A stretch of DNA of 42,219 nucleotides, taken from positions 1 through 42,219 of the forward strand of contig JAFSWW010000008.1 in assembly GCA_017444345.1 (NCBI GenBank), written 5' to 3'. Position 1 is the first letter of the stretch. Each line of letters opens with the position of its first letter. Source of the DNA: Synergistaceae bacterium (GTDB lineage: Bacteria; Synergistota; Synergistia; Synergistales; Aminobacteriaceae). Below, piece after piece: positions 25,511-34,455 of this stretch. Made by a program: the position numbers and the translations under genes. The notes under the pieces were generated by a model. That model made no database searches. It saw only the letters and a list, made by a program, of their open reading frames with translations, and was not told the DNA's origin.

Positions 25511-27865
25511 TTACCCCCTTGTAACTTCCATAATGCCGCGAACCTCGTTCAATCTTGCCATAGCAGAGTATAAATTTTCGAGATTCCTGACTCTTATATC
25601 TATTCTCATGCGCATTAAACTATTTCCTACCATTGAGGCTTTAATCCCTAAAATTCCCGTGCCGTTGAGTCCGAGTGCCTTTGTTGCGTCAGAAATTAAA
25701 TCTTCACGGTCAATTCCTTCAGCTTTGAGTCTTGCTGTGTAATATTTCGTGTCTCGTCCGGGTATAATGCTTTTATCCTGATCGGCCCATGTTACGTTGA
25801 TTTTATGCTCGTGATTTTGTTTCTGAATGCTGGGACAGTCGACTCTATGTACAGTGATTCCGCGTTTATGAGTCGAATATCCTATAATTTCATCGCCGGG
25901 GACTGGATCACAGCAGCTTGCAAGGGTAACACTGACTCCTGACTCGCCTTCTACTAAAATATCCGATTTTATTTCGCGTTTACGAACTTCTGGCGTGTTC
26001 TTAATTTCAAGCGGTGTATTTTGAGGCTCAGGCGAATGATGCTGTAAATATGCCAGTGAAATTTTTTGTGCCGCTGCTCCCGGCCCTATTGACCCCGAAC
26101 CTACTGATATTAATTGATCGTCGATATTCCCGAAATCTTCGCGTTTAACGTCATTGAGTCCCCGTTTTCGTAATTCCCGCTCTATTAATTTCCAGCCGCG
26201 TTCTATTTTCTCGTCCCGTTCTGTCTTCTCGGCCTGCCTGAAATATGCCCGGATTTTCGCGCGGGTTTTGCCTGAGCTGACAATTTTTAGCCAGTCCTTA
26301 GAAGGCGCCCCCTGCGGAGAAGTCAAAATTTTTACTATATCGCCGCTGTGTAATTGAGTATTAAGCGGGACTATTCGGCCGTTAATCATAGCTCCGACAC
26401 AGTGATTTCCGACTTCAGTATGCACTGAATAAGCAAAATCTAAAGTTGTTGACCCATTCGGCAAAATTATGGGCTTCCCGTCCGGTGTGAAAACGTATAC
26501 TTCACTTGTGAGTAAAATATCACTCTTCAAGACTTCCATAAACTCTTTAGAGTCTCCCTCTTGGCCTGCCTCAAGTGCTTGACGTACCCACATTAATTTT
26601 GCGTCGAGTCCCTTAATTAACTTTTTGCCGCCTCCTGATTTATAGACCCAGTGAGCCGCGATTCCGTACTCTGCGAAGTGATTCATTTCATAAGTCCTGA
26701 TTTGTACTTCCAAAGGCACCCCGAACGCCATTACAGTCGTATGCAAAGATTGATACATGTTACTCTTAGGAGTAGCAATATAATCATCAAATTGTCCGGG
26801 AACTGGTACCCATAAAGCGTGGACTATTCCGAGAACTGCATAACAAGTTGACACATCAGACACTAAGACTCTAACAGCTAGAATATCATAGAGTTCATCA
26901 AACGATAATTTTTTGCGCTGCATTTTCTCGTATATGCTGTAATAATGCTTTGAACGGCCTTTGATTCTGCACGGTATATTTTCTTTCTGGAGTCTCTCTT
27001 CAAGAACTTTGCGGGCTTTGTTAATAACTTCTTCCATTTGAGGGAGTTTCTTTTTTACGCGATATTCTACCTCGTGATAAATATCAGGGTGTAAATACAT
27101 AAATGATAAATCTTCAAGTTCCCGCTTAATCTGATAGATTCCGAGTCTGTGTGCTAGGGGCGCGTAAATTTCCATAGTTTCACGGGCGATTCGGGCTTGC
27201 TTGTCAGGTCTCATAACGTTAAGAGTCCTCATGTTGTGCAGTCTGTCAGCAAGTTTTATCAGGACGACTCTAATATCTTGAGCCATAACGACAAACATAC
27301 GCCGCAAATTTTCACCGGTTAAATCTTCACGCGACATGAATTCTTTAACTTCATTGCCGGCCAGTTTCGTAACTCCCTGAACGAGCGTTAATACATCTTC
27401 CCCGAATTTTTCGCGCATTTCGTCAGCTGTAACGCTTGTATCTTCTAGCACGTCATGAAGTAAAGCAGCTTCAAGAGTTGCCATGTCGAGTCTCATACCA
27501 GCAAGAATTAATGCAGCACTCAAAGTGTGAATTATATATGGCTCTCCGGATTTCCTGAACTGGTCTTTATGGGCTTGAGCAGCAAAGACAAAAGCCTCGC
27601 CGAGCCTGTTTAACTGTTCAGGAGTCAATGAAAGCATTGATTTTGTCCATAAATCCTGCCAAAGCGAACGCACGCACTCCTGCTGTGAGTCCTTAGGAAT
27701 CCGCGAAAAGAATTCATCACGTAATTTCGACATCTCATGCAAATAATTTGTCGAATTATCTTCTATTGACGGGACACTGTTAATAATAGACGAGAAAAAA
27801 TTATCGCCGCCCATTTCTAAAGTCTCTAGTGCCTTATTCTCTTCTTTCTTATTATCTTTGGGCAT
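25511..27865 (-). CDS. Bifunctional (p)ppGpp synthetase/hydrolase
   Basis: This long RelA/SpoT homologue makes and degrades the stringent-response alarmone. The hydrolase HD site is H137-D138 in LLHDVLEDTSVT, and RLADRLHNMRTL follows. The synthetase domain has RIKGRSKHYYSIYEKMQR and YDILAVRVLV near residues 300-345. TGS (about 445-505) and a C-terminal ACT domain (about 705-784) follow, with a zinc-finger-like CCDPVPGD between. The first 60 residues are an extension of low conservation. Both catalytic halves look intact, so it is probably the Rel-type bifunctional enzyme. Confidence 0.95.
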   Translation of the reverse strand: MPKDNKKEENKALETLEMGGDNFFSSIINSVPSIEDNSTNYLHEMSKLRDEFFSRIPKDSQQECVRSLWQDLWTKSMLSLTPEQLNRLGEAFVFAAQAHKDQFRKSGEPYIIHTLSAALILAGMRLDMATLEAALLHDVLEDTSVTADEMREKFGEDVLTLVQGVTKLAGNEVKEFMSREDLTGENLRRMFVVMAQDIRVVLIKLADRLHNMRTLNVMRPDKQARIARETMEIYAPLAHRLGIYQIKRELEDLSFMYLHPDIYHEVEYRVKKKLPQMEEVINKARKVLEERLQKENIPCRIKGRSKHYYSIYEKMQRKKLSFDELYDILAVRVLVSDVSTCYAVLGIVHALWVPVPGQFDDYIATPKSNMYQSLHTTVMAFGVPLEVQIRTYEMNHFAEYGIAAHWVYKSGGGKKLIKGLDAKLMWVRQALEAGQEGDSKEFMEVLKSDILLTSEVYVFTPDGKPIILPNGSTTLDFAYSVHTEVGNHCVGAMINGRIVPLNTQLHSGDIVKILTSPQGAPSKDWLKIVSSGKTRAKIRAYFRQAEKTERDEKIERGWKLIERELRKRGLNDVKREDFGNIDDQLISVGSGSIGPGAAAQKISLAYLQHHSPEPQNTPLEIKNTPEVRKREIKSDILVEGESGVSVTLASCCDPVPGDEIIGYSTHKRGITVHRVDCPSIQKQNHEHKINVTWADQDKSIIPGRDTKYYTARLKAEGIDREDLISDATKALGLNGTGILGIKASMVGNSLMRMRIDIRVRNLENLYSAMARLNEVRGIMEVTRG

Positions 27866-27868
27866 TCT

Positions 27869-29563
27869 TTAAACGCCTCCTTTTGTTTCAGTTACTGCAT
27901 AATCGATAATAAATTGCAGAGTCTCCTCATTCCTCCAATAATCTAATCTAGGATGATAAATCCAACCTTTAACGCCATTTTTTAACATGTCTGCTACATC
28001 TTTAGGCGAGGTGTTAAATGCTAATAATTTCGCGTTATTAACTCGTATATAACTGTGTTTGCCGTCTTTACCCATCGGGTTTATTTCAGTATTGTTTATA
28101 TCAGGGTCAATATAAAATTTCGGCGAAGGGTTATTATTACCAAACGGGCCCAGTGCAGAGACAGCGCGCCAATCTGAAATTGTTATATCTGAAGGTTCAA
28201 TATTTATTACTGGTGTCTGAGTGCCGGGGATTATCTCTATATTTGTGAGAAGTGAATCAAGAATCTTGCGGACTTCCCGCCAATTTTCAGGCCTCACTGA
28301 GAATCCGGCCGCGTATTTATGGCCTCCCCATGCGTCTAACTTTTCGGAGATCTCGCGCAAAATTCCTACTGCATCGCCGCCCTCAGGAACTCGCAAAGTC
28401 CCCCGAATTATTCCGCCTTCTACAGGAGCAGCTAAGGCTATCGGGATATTATATTGCGCACAAATCCTACTTGCAACACCGCTTAAGATTCCCACCGGCC
28501 AAGCGTCATTATATAAAACTTTATTATGAATCTTCCCGGCTGATAAAGAGTCATCGATTGCCTTTGCTATATTTTCCGTTAAAGTCTGGCGTTTACGGTT
28601 GATTCTCGTTAACTCGTTCACACATGAATAAATTGCGTCATTGCTGCCCGAACCTAACAAAGCACGGACTCCGACATCTGCCGTAGAAATTCGCCCGGGA
28701 GCGTTCAGACATGGAATTATGCGCATTGATAAATGTTCTTCTGTTAATTGCGATTTATTTATGCCTAGACAGTCAAATAAAGCACTCAAGCCGCGCCGGG
28801 GATTTGTACGCATTAAATGCATTCCGAATCTTACTAGAGAACGATTCAAATTATGAAGCGGCATACAATCGGCAATAGTTGCAAGTGCTACCAGATCAAT
28901 TTGATATTTCAGGAAATCACGAGAAATTATATTTTCCTTCCATGCCCAGCACCATAATACGGCAGTCGCGCAAATTTTTTGTGACTCGTCCTGCGAACTC
29001 TGAACGGGATTCACGATTGTATTAATCGTAACAGGCGCAGAAACTGAATGATGATCGAACACGAAAATATTTATACCGGCCCTGCGTAAATTCTCTAACA
29101 TTTCAGAGTCATTTGTCCCGCAGTCAACTACAACAAGAGTATTGCAGCCAGTACCAGCAATTTTTTCAAGGACTCCGGCGTTCAATCCATAACCGTGAAT
29201 ATCTCTCTTGGGAATAAAATAACGTACCTGCGCGCCCTTGTGTCTAAAAATTTCCATTGCTAACACAGTTGAACAAATTCCGTCAGTGTCATAATCTCCG
29301 TAAACTAAGACATTTCCGAATGAGCTTTTAGACTCCCATAAAGTTTTAGCGGCCTTGCTTGACTCGCCGAGATTCAAATTTGTTATTTGTTTCGTGAAAT
29401 CAGGGTGAATCCATTCGCGCAAAGAGTCCAAATCTTCCCCGCCCTTAAGCATATCTAAGACACCTGCGGCCAGTTCGGGACATTCTAAGGAGTTAGCAAG
29501 CTGCTTAGTGTTCTCGCCGGGCTGATAAATTTTTAAGTCAGAAATTAAACATGTAGGCAGCAT
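27869..29563 (-). CDS. recJ: Single-stranded-DNA-specific exonuclease RecJ
   Basis: This 5'-3' single-strand exonuclease acts in recombination and mismatch repair. DHH motifs are present: VYGDYDTDG with D90, D92 and D94, VVVDCGT, and FDHHSVS. The DHHA1 domain follows with GGHKYAAGF near residue 410. At 564 aa it is the standard length. Its start overlaps tadA by 19 nt, and relA/spoT follows after 3 nt. Confidence 0.95.
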   Translation of the reverse strand: MLPTCLISDLKIYQPGENTKQLANSLECPELAAGVLDMLKGGEDLDSLREWIHPDFTKQITNLNLGESSKAAKTLWESKSSFGNVLVYGDYDTDGICSTVLAMEIFRHKGAQVRYFIPKRDIHGYGLNAGVLEKIAGTGCNTLVVVDCGTNDSEMLENLRRAGINIFVFDHHSVSAPVTINTIVNPVQSSQDESQKICATAVLWCWAWKENIISRDFLKYQIDLVALATIADCMPLHNLNRSLVRFGMHLMRTNPRRGLSALFDCLGINKSQLTEEHLSMRIIPCLNAPGRISTADVGVRALLGSGSNDAIYSCVNELTRINRKRQTLTENIAKAIDDSLSAGKIHNKVLYNDAWPVGILSGVASRICAQYNIPIALAAPVEGGIIRGTLRVPEGGDAVGILREISEKLDAWGGHKYAAGFSVRPENWREVRKILDSLLTNIEIIPGTQTPVINIEPSDITISDWRAVSALGPFGNNNPSPKFYIDPDINNTEINPMGKDGKHSYIRVNNAKLLAFNTSPKDVADMLKNGVKGWIYHPRLDYWRNEETLQFIIDYAVTETKGGV

Positions 29564-30015
29564 TTATTTATTCCCCTTCTGATAATAAAATATTCCTGCA
29601 AAATTTCCGCGCATTCAGTGGCCATTACTCCGGACTCTACTTTGCAAATATGATTTAATCTTGAGTCGCTCAAAATGTTATAAAGAGTTCCGCCGGCTCC
29701 TGACCTGAAATTTTTTGCACCGTAAACGACCCGCGATAATCGGGCATTAACACAAGCTCCGGCACACATGGGACAAGGCTCAAGAGTTACATACATTGTG
29801 CAGCCTGAAAGATTCCATCTTTGCAAATTCTCACAGCATGAACGGATCGCAATGATTTCGGCGTGTTCGGTGGGATCTAAAAATTTTTTGTCGCTCCCTG
29901 AAGATAAAATCTCGTTATTCTTTACGATTACAGCTCCGACGGGAACATCACCGCGTGAGAGTGCATTTTTTGCGAGATTTAGAGCTTGATTCATGAAAAA
30001 AATATCCGGCTGCAT
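29545..30015 (-). CDS. tadA: tRNA adenosine(34) deaminase
   Basis: This zinc deaminase converts A34 to inosine in tRNA-Arg. The zinc and catalytic motifs are HAEIIAI (residues 52-58) and LEPCPMCAGA near 82-91. VPVGAVIV is also conserved. The length of 156 aa fits. The N-terminal MNQALNLAKNALSRGDVPVGA suggests translation may start at Met8, though ATG at 30015 is kept because it directly follows the upstream gene. It overlaps recJ by 19 nt. Confidence 0.93.
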   Translation of the reverse strand: MQPDIFFMNQALNLAKNALSRGDVPVGAVIVKNNEILSSGSDKKFLDPTEHAEIIAIRSCCENLQRWNLSGCTMYVTLEPCPMCAGACVNARLSRVVYGAKNFRSGAGGTLYNILSDSRLNHICKVESGVMATECAEILQEYFIIRRGINKCCLHV

Positions 30016-30471
30016 TTAGATTTTCACTTTCAGGACAAGACTCTTAACAGTGCCGCGATTCTGGAAATATACTCCGCATTTATGGGCATCTTCAGGCATA
30101 AATAATATAAAATGTCCGGGCGGTACTTGATTATAAATTCCTTCACCGGTGTAATATGCTGTATCAGTTAATTCGTCATAGGGCTTTGACTCTTTCAGCT
30201 GGTCAATCATGGCATAACCGAACCACTCTTCACCGCTTAGTGTTATATGAATGTCGATATATTTTTTGTGAGTCTCGAAAAATTTTCCGTCGGGTTTAGT
30301 CGTAATTGACTCGTTAATCTCAAAGAAAATATTATTCCCGTCAATTATATATCTGCCCGGTTTGAAATTTTCTAGTTCGTTTATGTGTTCAGAAATGTAT
30401 TCAAGACCTTTTTTCACACGCTCGCCGAGTCCGCTGTAACGTGAAGGATATTGCACTGTTCCGAGTATCAT
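30016..30471 (-). CDS. YhcH/YjgK/YiaL-family protein (DUF386)
   Basis: This cupin-like protein belongs to the YhcH/YjgK/YiaL family, thought to act on sugar or sialic-acid breakdown intermediates, though the exact reaction is not settled. Conserved pieces are THKKYIDIHITLSGEEWFGYA and PPGHFILFMPEDAHKCG, whose His residues would bind metal. The frame could begin at 30513; I prefer the ATG at 30471, which has CAGGAG upstream and gives MILGTVQYPS. It is the first gene of the long minus-strand block. Confidence 0.85.
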   Translation of the reverse strand: MILGTVQYPSRYSGLGERVKKGLEYISEHINELENFKPGRYIIDGNNIFFEINESITTKPDGKFFETHKKYIDIHITLSGEEWFGYAMIDQLKESKPYDELTDTAYYTGEGIYNQVPPGHFILFMPEDAHKCGVYFQNRGTVKSLVLKVKI

Positions 30472-30593
30472 AATAAATTCATCTCCTGAGTTAATTTGCA
30501 ATTTATTATACACGCATTAATTATTTGAAATATTCTTATATATTTTATGTGCTATCATACAAGGCAAATTTTTTGTTGCTAGTTAATATGTGT

Positions 30594-30670
30594 AGGGTAA
30601 AAACATATTTTATTCTACTCCCACCCGCCCACCCGACTGCTGCGCAGCCGAGTAGAATAGGGTAAAGACA
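30594..30670. repeat. Hairpin/G-quadruplex dispersed element, copy 2
   Basis: The outer arms TATTCTACT (30611-30619) and AGTAGAATA (30651-30659) enclose the same four-CCC tract as copy 1 and an inner stem CGACTGC / GCAGCCG with loop TGC and one A-C mismatch. The last inner pair changed from T-A to C-G relative to copy 1, which suggests the stem is maintained. The element is bracketed by AGGGTAAAAACA (30594) and AGGGTAAAGACA (30659). It lies between divergent yhcH-like and IMP dehydrogenase genes. Confidence 0.8.
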
Positions 30671-30734
30671 AAAGCTGTATAAATTTTTGCAGCAATAATT
30701 ATAATAATATAATCTGAAAGGAGAAAATTTTTTC

Positions 30735-32246
30735 ATGGCCTATTTTTTTAGCGAACCTTCTCACACGTTTTCTGAATATCTTTTACTGCCGAATTATTCA
30801 TCTGAAAATTGTGTGCCGTCAAATGTCTCACTGCGGACTCCTCTTTGTAAATTCAGGGCGGGTGAAGAATCTCCCCTTTCGATTAATATCCCCCTTACAA
30901 GTGCGATAATGCAGTCAGTATCTGATGACAATATGGCAATTGCTTTAGCTCGTGAGGGCGGGATCTCGTTTATTTTCTGTTCTCAGCCAATCGAGAAACA
31001 AGCCGAAATGGTAGCACGAGTCAAGAAATACAAGGCCGGATTTGTCGCAAATGATTCAGCAATAGGGCCGGATCAGACTTTGAAGGATATTCTTGCGCTG
31101 AAAGAATTAACAGGACACACAACAGTTGCAGTAACTCATGATGGGAGCTTGACGGGCAAATTACTGGGAATCGTAACGAGCCGCGATTACAGAGTCAGCC
31201 GCACTGATTTAGACTTGAAAGTCAGAGACTTCATGACTCCGATCGATAAAGTAATTTCTGCTCATGACGGATTAAGCCTAAGTGAAGCAAATGATATTTT
31301 ATGGGAGCATAAATTAAATTCGCTGCCAGTAATCGATGATAAAGGCAACATGGTCGCTTTTGTATTTCGCAAAGATTATGACATGCACAAAGAGAACCCG
31401 TTAGAATTGCTTGACTCTCAAAAACGTTACATGACGGGAGCAGGCATTAACACTCGCGATTATGAACAAAGAGTCCCGGCATTACTCGAAGCGGGGGCGG
31501 ATGTTCTGTGCATTGACTCGTCTGAAGGATTCACGGAGTGGCAGAGAAGGACTCTTAAATGGATTCGCGATAAATACGGCGATGATGTTAAAGTCGGTGC
31601 GGGCAATGTAGTAAGCGCTGAAGGATTCAAATTTTTAGCGGAGGCAGGAGCAGATTTCATAAAAATAGGAATAGGCGGCGGCTCAATCTGCATAACTCGT
31701 GAAGCAAAAGGAATCGGGCGCGGACAAGCTACAGCAGTTATAGAAATTGCAAATGCCCGTGATAAATATTTTGCTGAGACTGGAATTTATATTCCGATTT
31801 GTTCAGACGGGGGAATTGTAATGGACTATCATATAACGCTGGCTCTAGCAATGGGAGCGGATTTTTGTATGCTGGGACGATATTTTGCGCGCTTTGATGA
31901 GAGTCCTACAAATAAAGTTATGGTAAATGGGAATTACGTTAAAGAGTACTGGGGCGAGGGGTCTTCACGTGCTAGGAACTGGCAGAGATATGACTCGGGC
32001 GATACTTCACAAGTAAAATTATCGTTTGAAGAAGGAGTCGACAGTTACGTCCCATATGCGGGGAGTCTCCGCGATAATTTAACGGAGACAATAAGCAAGA
32101 TAAGATCTACTTTCTGCAATTGCGGGGCGTTGAATTTGTGCGAAATGAGGGAGAAAGCAAGAATCACCCTTGTATCGCCTGTAACTCTGATAGAAGGCGG
32201 AGCGCATGACGTAATTACAAAGGAAGCAGCCAGACGAACAAAATAA
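30735..32246 (+). CDS. guaB: Inosine-5'-monophosphate dehydrogenase
   Basis: This enzyme oxidises IMP to XMP, the first committed step to GMP. The catalytic loop is [12 protein letters not shown] with Cys319. The mobile flap dyad is Arg418-Tyr419 in WQRYD. A CBS-domain pair spans about residues 110-225. Total length, catalytic numbering and many long strings (for example [17 protein letters not shown]) match, from memory, the Tritrichomonas foetus enzyme rather than the usual bacterial GuaB. AAAGGAGA precedes the ATG, and TATAAT boxes at 30700 and 30708 could be its -10. A terminator hairpin follows at 32267. Confidence 0.95.
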   Translation: MAYFFSEPSHTFSEYLLLPNYSSENCVPSNVSLRTPLCKFRAGEESPLSINIPLTSAIMQSVSDDNMAIALAREGGISFIFCSQPIEKQAEMVARVKKYKAGFVANDSAIGPDQTLKDILALKELTGHTTVAVTHDGSLTGKLLGIVTSRDYRVSRTDLDLKVRDFMTPIDKVISAHDGLSLSEANDILWEHKLNSLPVIDDKGNMVAFVFRKDYDMHKENPLELLDSQKRYMTGAGINTRDYEQRVPALLEAGADVLCIDSSEGFTEWQRRTLKWIRDKYGDDVKVGAGNVVSAEGFKFLAEAGADFIKIGIGGGSICITREAKGIGRGQATAVIEIANARDKYFAETGIYIPICSDGGIVMDYHITLALAMGADFCMLGRYFARFDESPTNKVMVNGNYVKEYWGEGSSRARNWQRYDSGDTSQVKLSFEEGVDSYVPYAGSLRDNLTETISKIRSTFCNCGALNLCEMREKARITLVSPVTLIEGGAHDVITKEAARRTK

Positions 32247-32266
32247 ATTTTTGCTATAAAATATCG

Positions 32267-32309
32267 TGCAGTTCTCGGAATTTAACGGGAGCTGCATATT
32301 TAATTTTTC
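32267..32309 (+). terminator. Terminator hairpin, copy 1 (after guaB)
   Basis: The 11-bp arms TGCAGTTCTCG (32267-32277) and CGGGAGCTGCA (32286-32296), with two G-T pairs, close an 8-nt loop and are followed by TATTTAATTTTT. The same arms recur at 34335, on the other side of the next two genes. Confidence 0.85.
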
Positions 32310-32315
32310 AAAAAT

Positions 32316-32346
32316 TTGACCGATTGTTACAACCTGTTGATATATT
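32316..32346 (+). promoter_or_regulatory. MerR-type promoter of the DLH-CMD operon
   Basis: TTGACC (32316-32321) and TATATT (32341-32346) are separated by exactly 19 bp, the over-long spacing typical of MerR-activated promoters. The spacer contains TTGTTACAA, a short dyad. The first bases, TTGACCGAT, are identical in the promoter at 34911. The start codon lies about 36 nt downstream. Confidence 0.6.
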
Positions 32347-32382
32347 TATTGCAAGAAAATTTTTTTATGGAGGTACTTAATC

Positions 32383-33471
32383 ATGAGACTTGCAATATTT
32401 ACAATGATAGTATTATTTGCGTTCGTAGGGGCAGCATTTGCTGACATGAGTCCCGTCAAAAGTTTTCAAGAGAGAAAGCCGACTCCGTATAATAATAATC
32501 AATTCGGTTTTGTATATAACGGGGCAATCACTGAAAATGTAAGCGGAAAAGTCAACGTCCACCCGATAACTTACGAGCTTAACGGCATAAAAATTGCTGC
32601 AAATGTTTATACGCCTGCGAATTATGACTCGTCAAAAAAATATCCTGCTGTAACAGTTGCGCACCCGAATGGAGGAGTCAAGGAACAAGTAGCCGGACTC
32701 TTTGCGCAGAAACTCGCCGAACTTGGTTATATCACAGTAGCTGCTGATGCTGCTTATCAGGGAGAAAGCGGCGGGCAGCCGAGACACACCGATATACCAT
32801 TTTTCAGAACTGAAGATATACACGGCATGGTCGATTTATTGAGCATTTATCCCGGAGTTGACACGAATCGTATCGGCATGTTAGGAATTTGCGGAGGCGG
32901 CGGTTATACTTTGAATGCTGCCAAGTCAGAAAAACGCGTGAAATCTGTAGCGACTCTTAGCATGTTTAACACTGGGCGGGTTCGTCGTGAGGGCTATATG
33001 AGTTCGCAAATTAACAAGATTCAAGACACTTTAAAGCAGGCTTCAGACGCTCGCAATGCACAGATTAAGGGCGAAATTTTAGCGGCCGGGACTGTAGATT
33101 TTGACTCATTGACTGATGAGAGCATAGAAAAAATTGCTAATGATCTTTATCGCGAGGGAATTAAATACTACGGCAAGACTCACAGGCATCCTAATTCGAC
33201 ATTTGAGTATACCCGTTCAAGTTTAAGCGAGCTAATGTCATGGGACGCTGTAGACAATATTAAATTAATTAATGTGCCGTTATTAATGATGGCGGGAAGT
33301 ATTGCCGACTCTCTTTATTTGAGCGAGGACGCTATAGAGAAAGCAGCAGGCACTAACGATAAAGAATTATTCTTGATTCCCGGTGCCTATCACATTCAGA
33401 CTTATTATGTTCCCGAATATGTTGAGCAGGAAATTAATAAGCTGAAAGAATTTTTCGGGAGGACTCTATAA
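32383..33471 (+). CDS. Exported dienelactone-hydrolase-like alpha/beta hydrolase
   Basis: This 362-residue protein has a clear signal peptide ending AAFA (residues 17-20). It has an alpha/beta-hydrolase domain of the DLH/YcjY type. The nucleophile elbow is G-I-C170-G-G-G, a cysteine in place of serine, with likely partners D309 and H337 (GAYH). Cys nucleophiles are known in dienelactone hydrolases. GGAGG lies 9 nt before the ATG. The CMD-fold gene follows after 2 nt. The substrate is unknown; small esters or lactones are likely. Confidence 0.82.
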   Translation: MRLAIFTMIVLFAFVGAAFADMSPVKSFQERKPTPYNNNQFGFVYNGAITENVSGKVNVHPITYELNGIKIAANVYTPANYDSSKKYPAVTVAHPNGGVKEQVAGLFAQKLAELGYITVAADAAYQGESGGQPRHTDIPFFRTEDIHGMVDLLSIYPGVDTNRIGMLGICGGGGYTLNAAKSEKRVKSVATLSMFNTGRVRREGYMSSQINKIQDTLKQASDARNAQIKGEILAAGTVDFDSLTDESIEKIANDLYREGIKYYGKTHRHPNSTFEYTRSSLSELMSWDAVDNIKLINVPLLMMAGSIADSLYLSEDAIEKAAGTNDKELFLIPGAYHIQTYYVPEYVEQEINKLKEFFGRTL

Positions 33472-33473
33472 AT

Positions 33474-34307
33474 ATGAAGATTGCAATAATTTTATTGAGC
33501 ATTATATTATTCGCAATGCCAGTTTTCGCAAGTACTCTTGACGGATATGACCGCGCAAAGATTGCCGATGAGAATTACTCGAAAATGAACGGATCTGATT
33601 CAATGCCAGAGTCAAAAAATGATCCCGAACTCGCAGCAATCATGAAAAAATATATCTACGGCGATTTATCCCAGCAAATAAAATTGTCAGATATGGAGCG
33701 TCAATTAATTAGAATCGTTGTATTAACTACAAATCAGAATCACAAATTTTTAGCTCGTGTAATTAATGAGACTCTAGCACTCGGAATTAAGCCTATTGAA
33801 ATCCGCGAGGCACTTTATCATGTTGCGCCCTATATAGGATTCCCGAAAGTTTTTGAGGCATTAGACATCGCAAATGAAATTTTTACAGCAAAGGGAGTAA
33901 AATTACCGCTTGAGAATCAAGGAACTACTACAGATTCAGACAGATTTGAGAAGGGATTAAATTTTCAAGTCAGCAAGTACGGTGAAAGAATTAATCAAAT
34001 GAGAGACTCGACTCCGGACTATCAGAAACATTTACAAGATAATTTATCGGCTTATTGTTTCGGAGATATTTACACGCGGGGGACTCTTGATTATAAGACT
34101 CGTGAAATGCTGACAATGGCAGTAATAGGCACACTTGGAACGGCAGAGGCTCAATATAAATCACACGTAATCGGGACTCTTGACTCCGGTGCAACAAATG
34201 AAGAAGTTATCGGAGTAATTACAACAATGAATCCCTATATAGGCTTCCCAAGGACTCTAAACGCTTTGAGAATCGCAAATGAAGTTTTCAATGAGCGCAA
34301 AAAATAA
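33474..34307 (+). CDS. Exported protein with two carboxymuconolactone-decarboxylase domains
   Basis: A signal peptide ends near VFAS (residues 17-20). Two tandem CMD/AhpD-like helical domains follow, around residues 45-140 and 180-275, each ending in the family string PYIGFP. Neither domain has the CxxC pair of AhpD peroxidases, so redox activity is unlikely and a gamma-carboxymuconolactone-type role is possible. CMD domains are usually cytoplasmic and multimeric, so an exported tandem form is notable. It is co-transcribed with the hydrolase before it and ends at a strong hairpin. Confidence 0.82.
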   Translation: MKIAIILLSIILFAMPVFASTLDGYDRAKIADENYSKMNGSDSMPESKNDPELAAIMKKYIYGDLSQQIKLSDMERQLIRIVVLTTNQNHKFLARVINETLALGIKPIEIREALYHVAPYIGFPKVFEALDIANEIFTAKGVKLPLENQGTTTDSDRFEKGLNFQVSKYGERINQMRDSTPDYQKHLQDNLSAYCFGDIYTRGTLDYKTREMLTMAVIGTLGTAEAQYKSHVIGTLDSGATNEEVIGVITTMNPYIGFPRTLNALRIANEVFNERKK

Positions 34308-34334
34308 TACCCTAGTGCTAAAATAAATCTTAAA

Positions 34335-34371
34335 TGCAGTTCTCGGAAAATTAACGGGAGCTGCATATTTT
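34335..34371 (+). terminator. Terminator hairpin, copy 2 (after the CMD gene)
   Basis: The arms TGCAGTTCTCG (34335-34345) and CGGGAGCTGCA (34355-34365) are identical to those at 32267; the loop is GAAAATTAA and TATTTTT follows. It terminates the DLH-CMD operon. Confidence 0.85.
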
Positions 34372-34455
34372 TACAGCTACTTTTACAGCTACAAAAAAGT
34401 TAATTTTTCTTAGTAATAGCAATCACTCACAAGACAAAAAATTTTTATTATATGC
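34371..34455 (-). repeat. Dispersed non-coding repeat, copy B
   Basis: The reverse complement aligns over about 85 bp with 8599-8685. It includes two copies of the plus-strand octamer ACAGCTAC. It fills nearly the whole gap between the terminator hairpin and the end of the MerR pseudogene. Confidence 0.7.

Noticed and set aside
30545-30736. 63-codon minus frame across the yhcH-guaB intergenic region
   Set aside because: It runs through hairpin copy 2, has no ribosome site or recognisable family, and is best read as non-coding.
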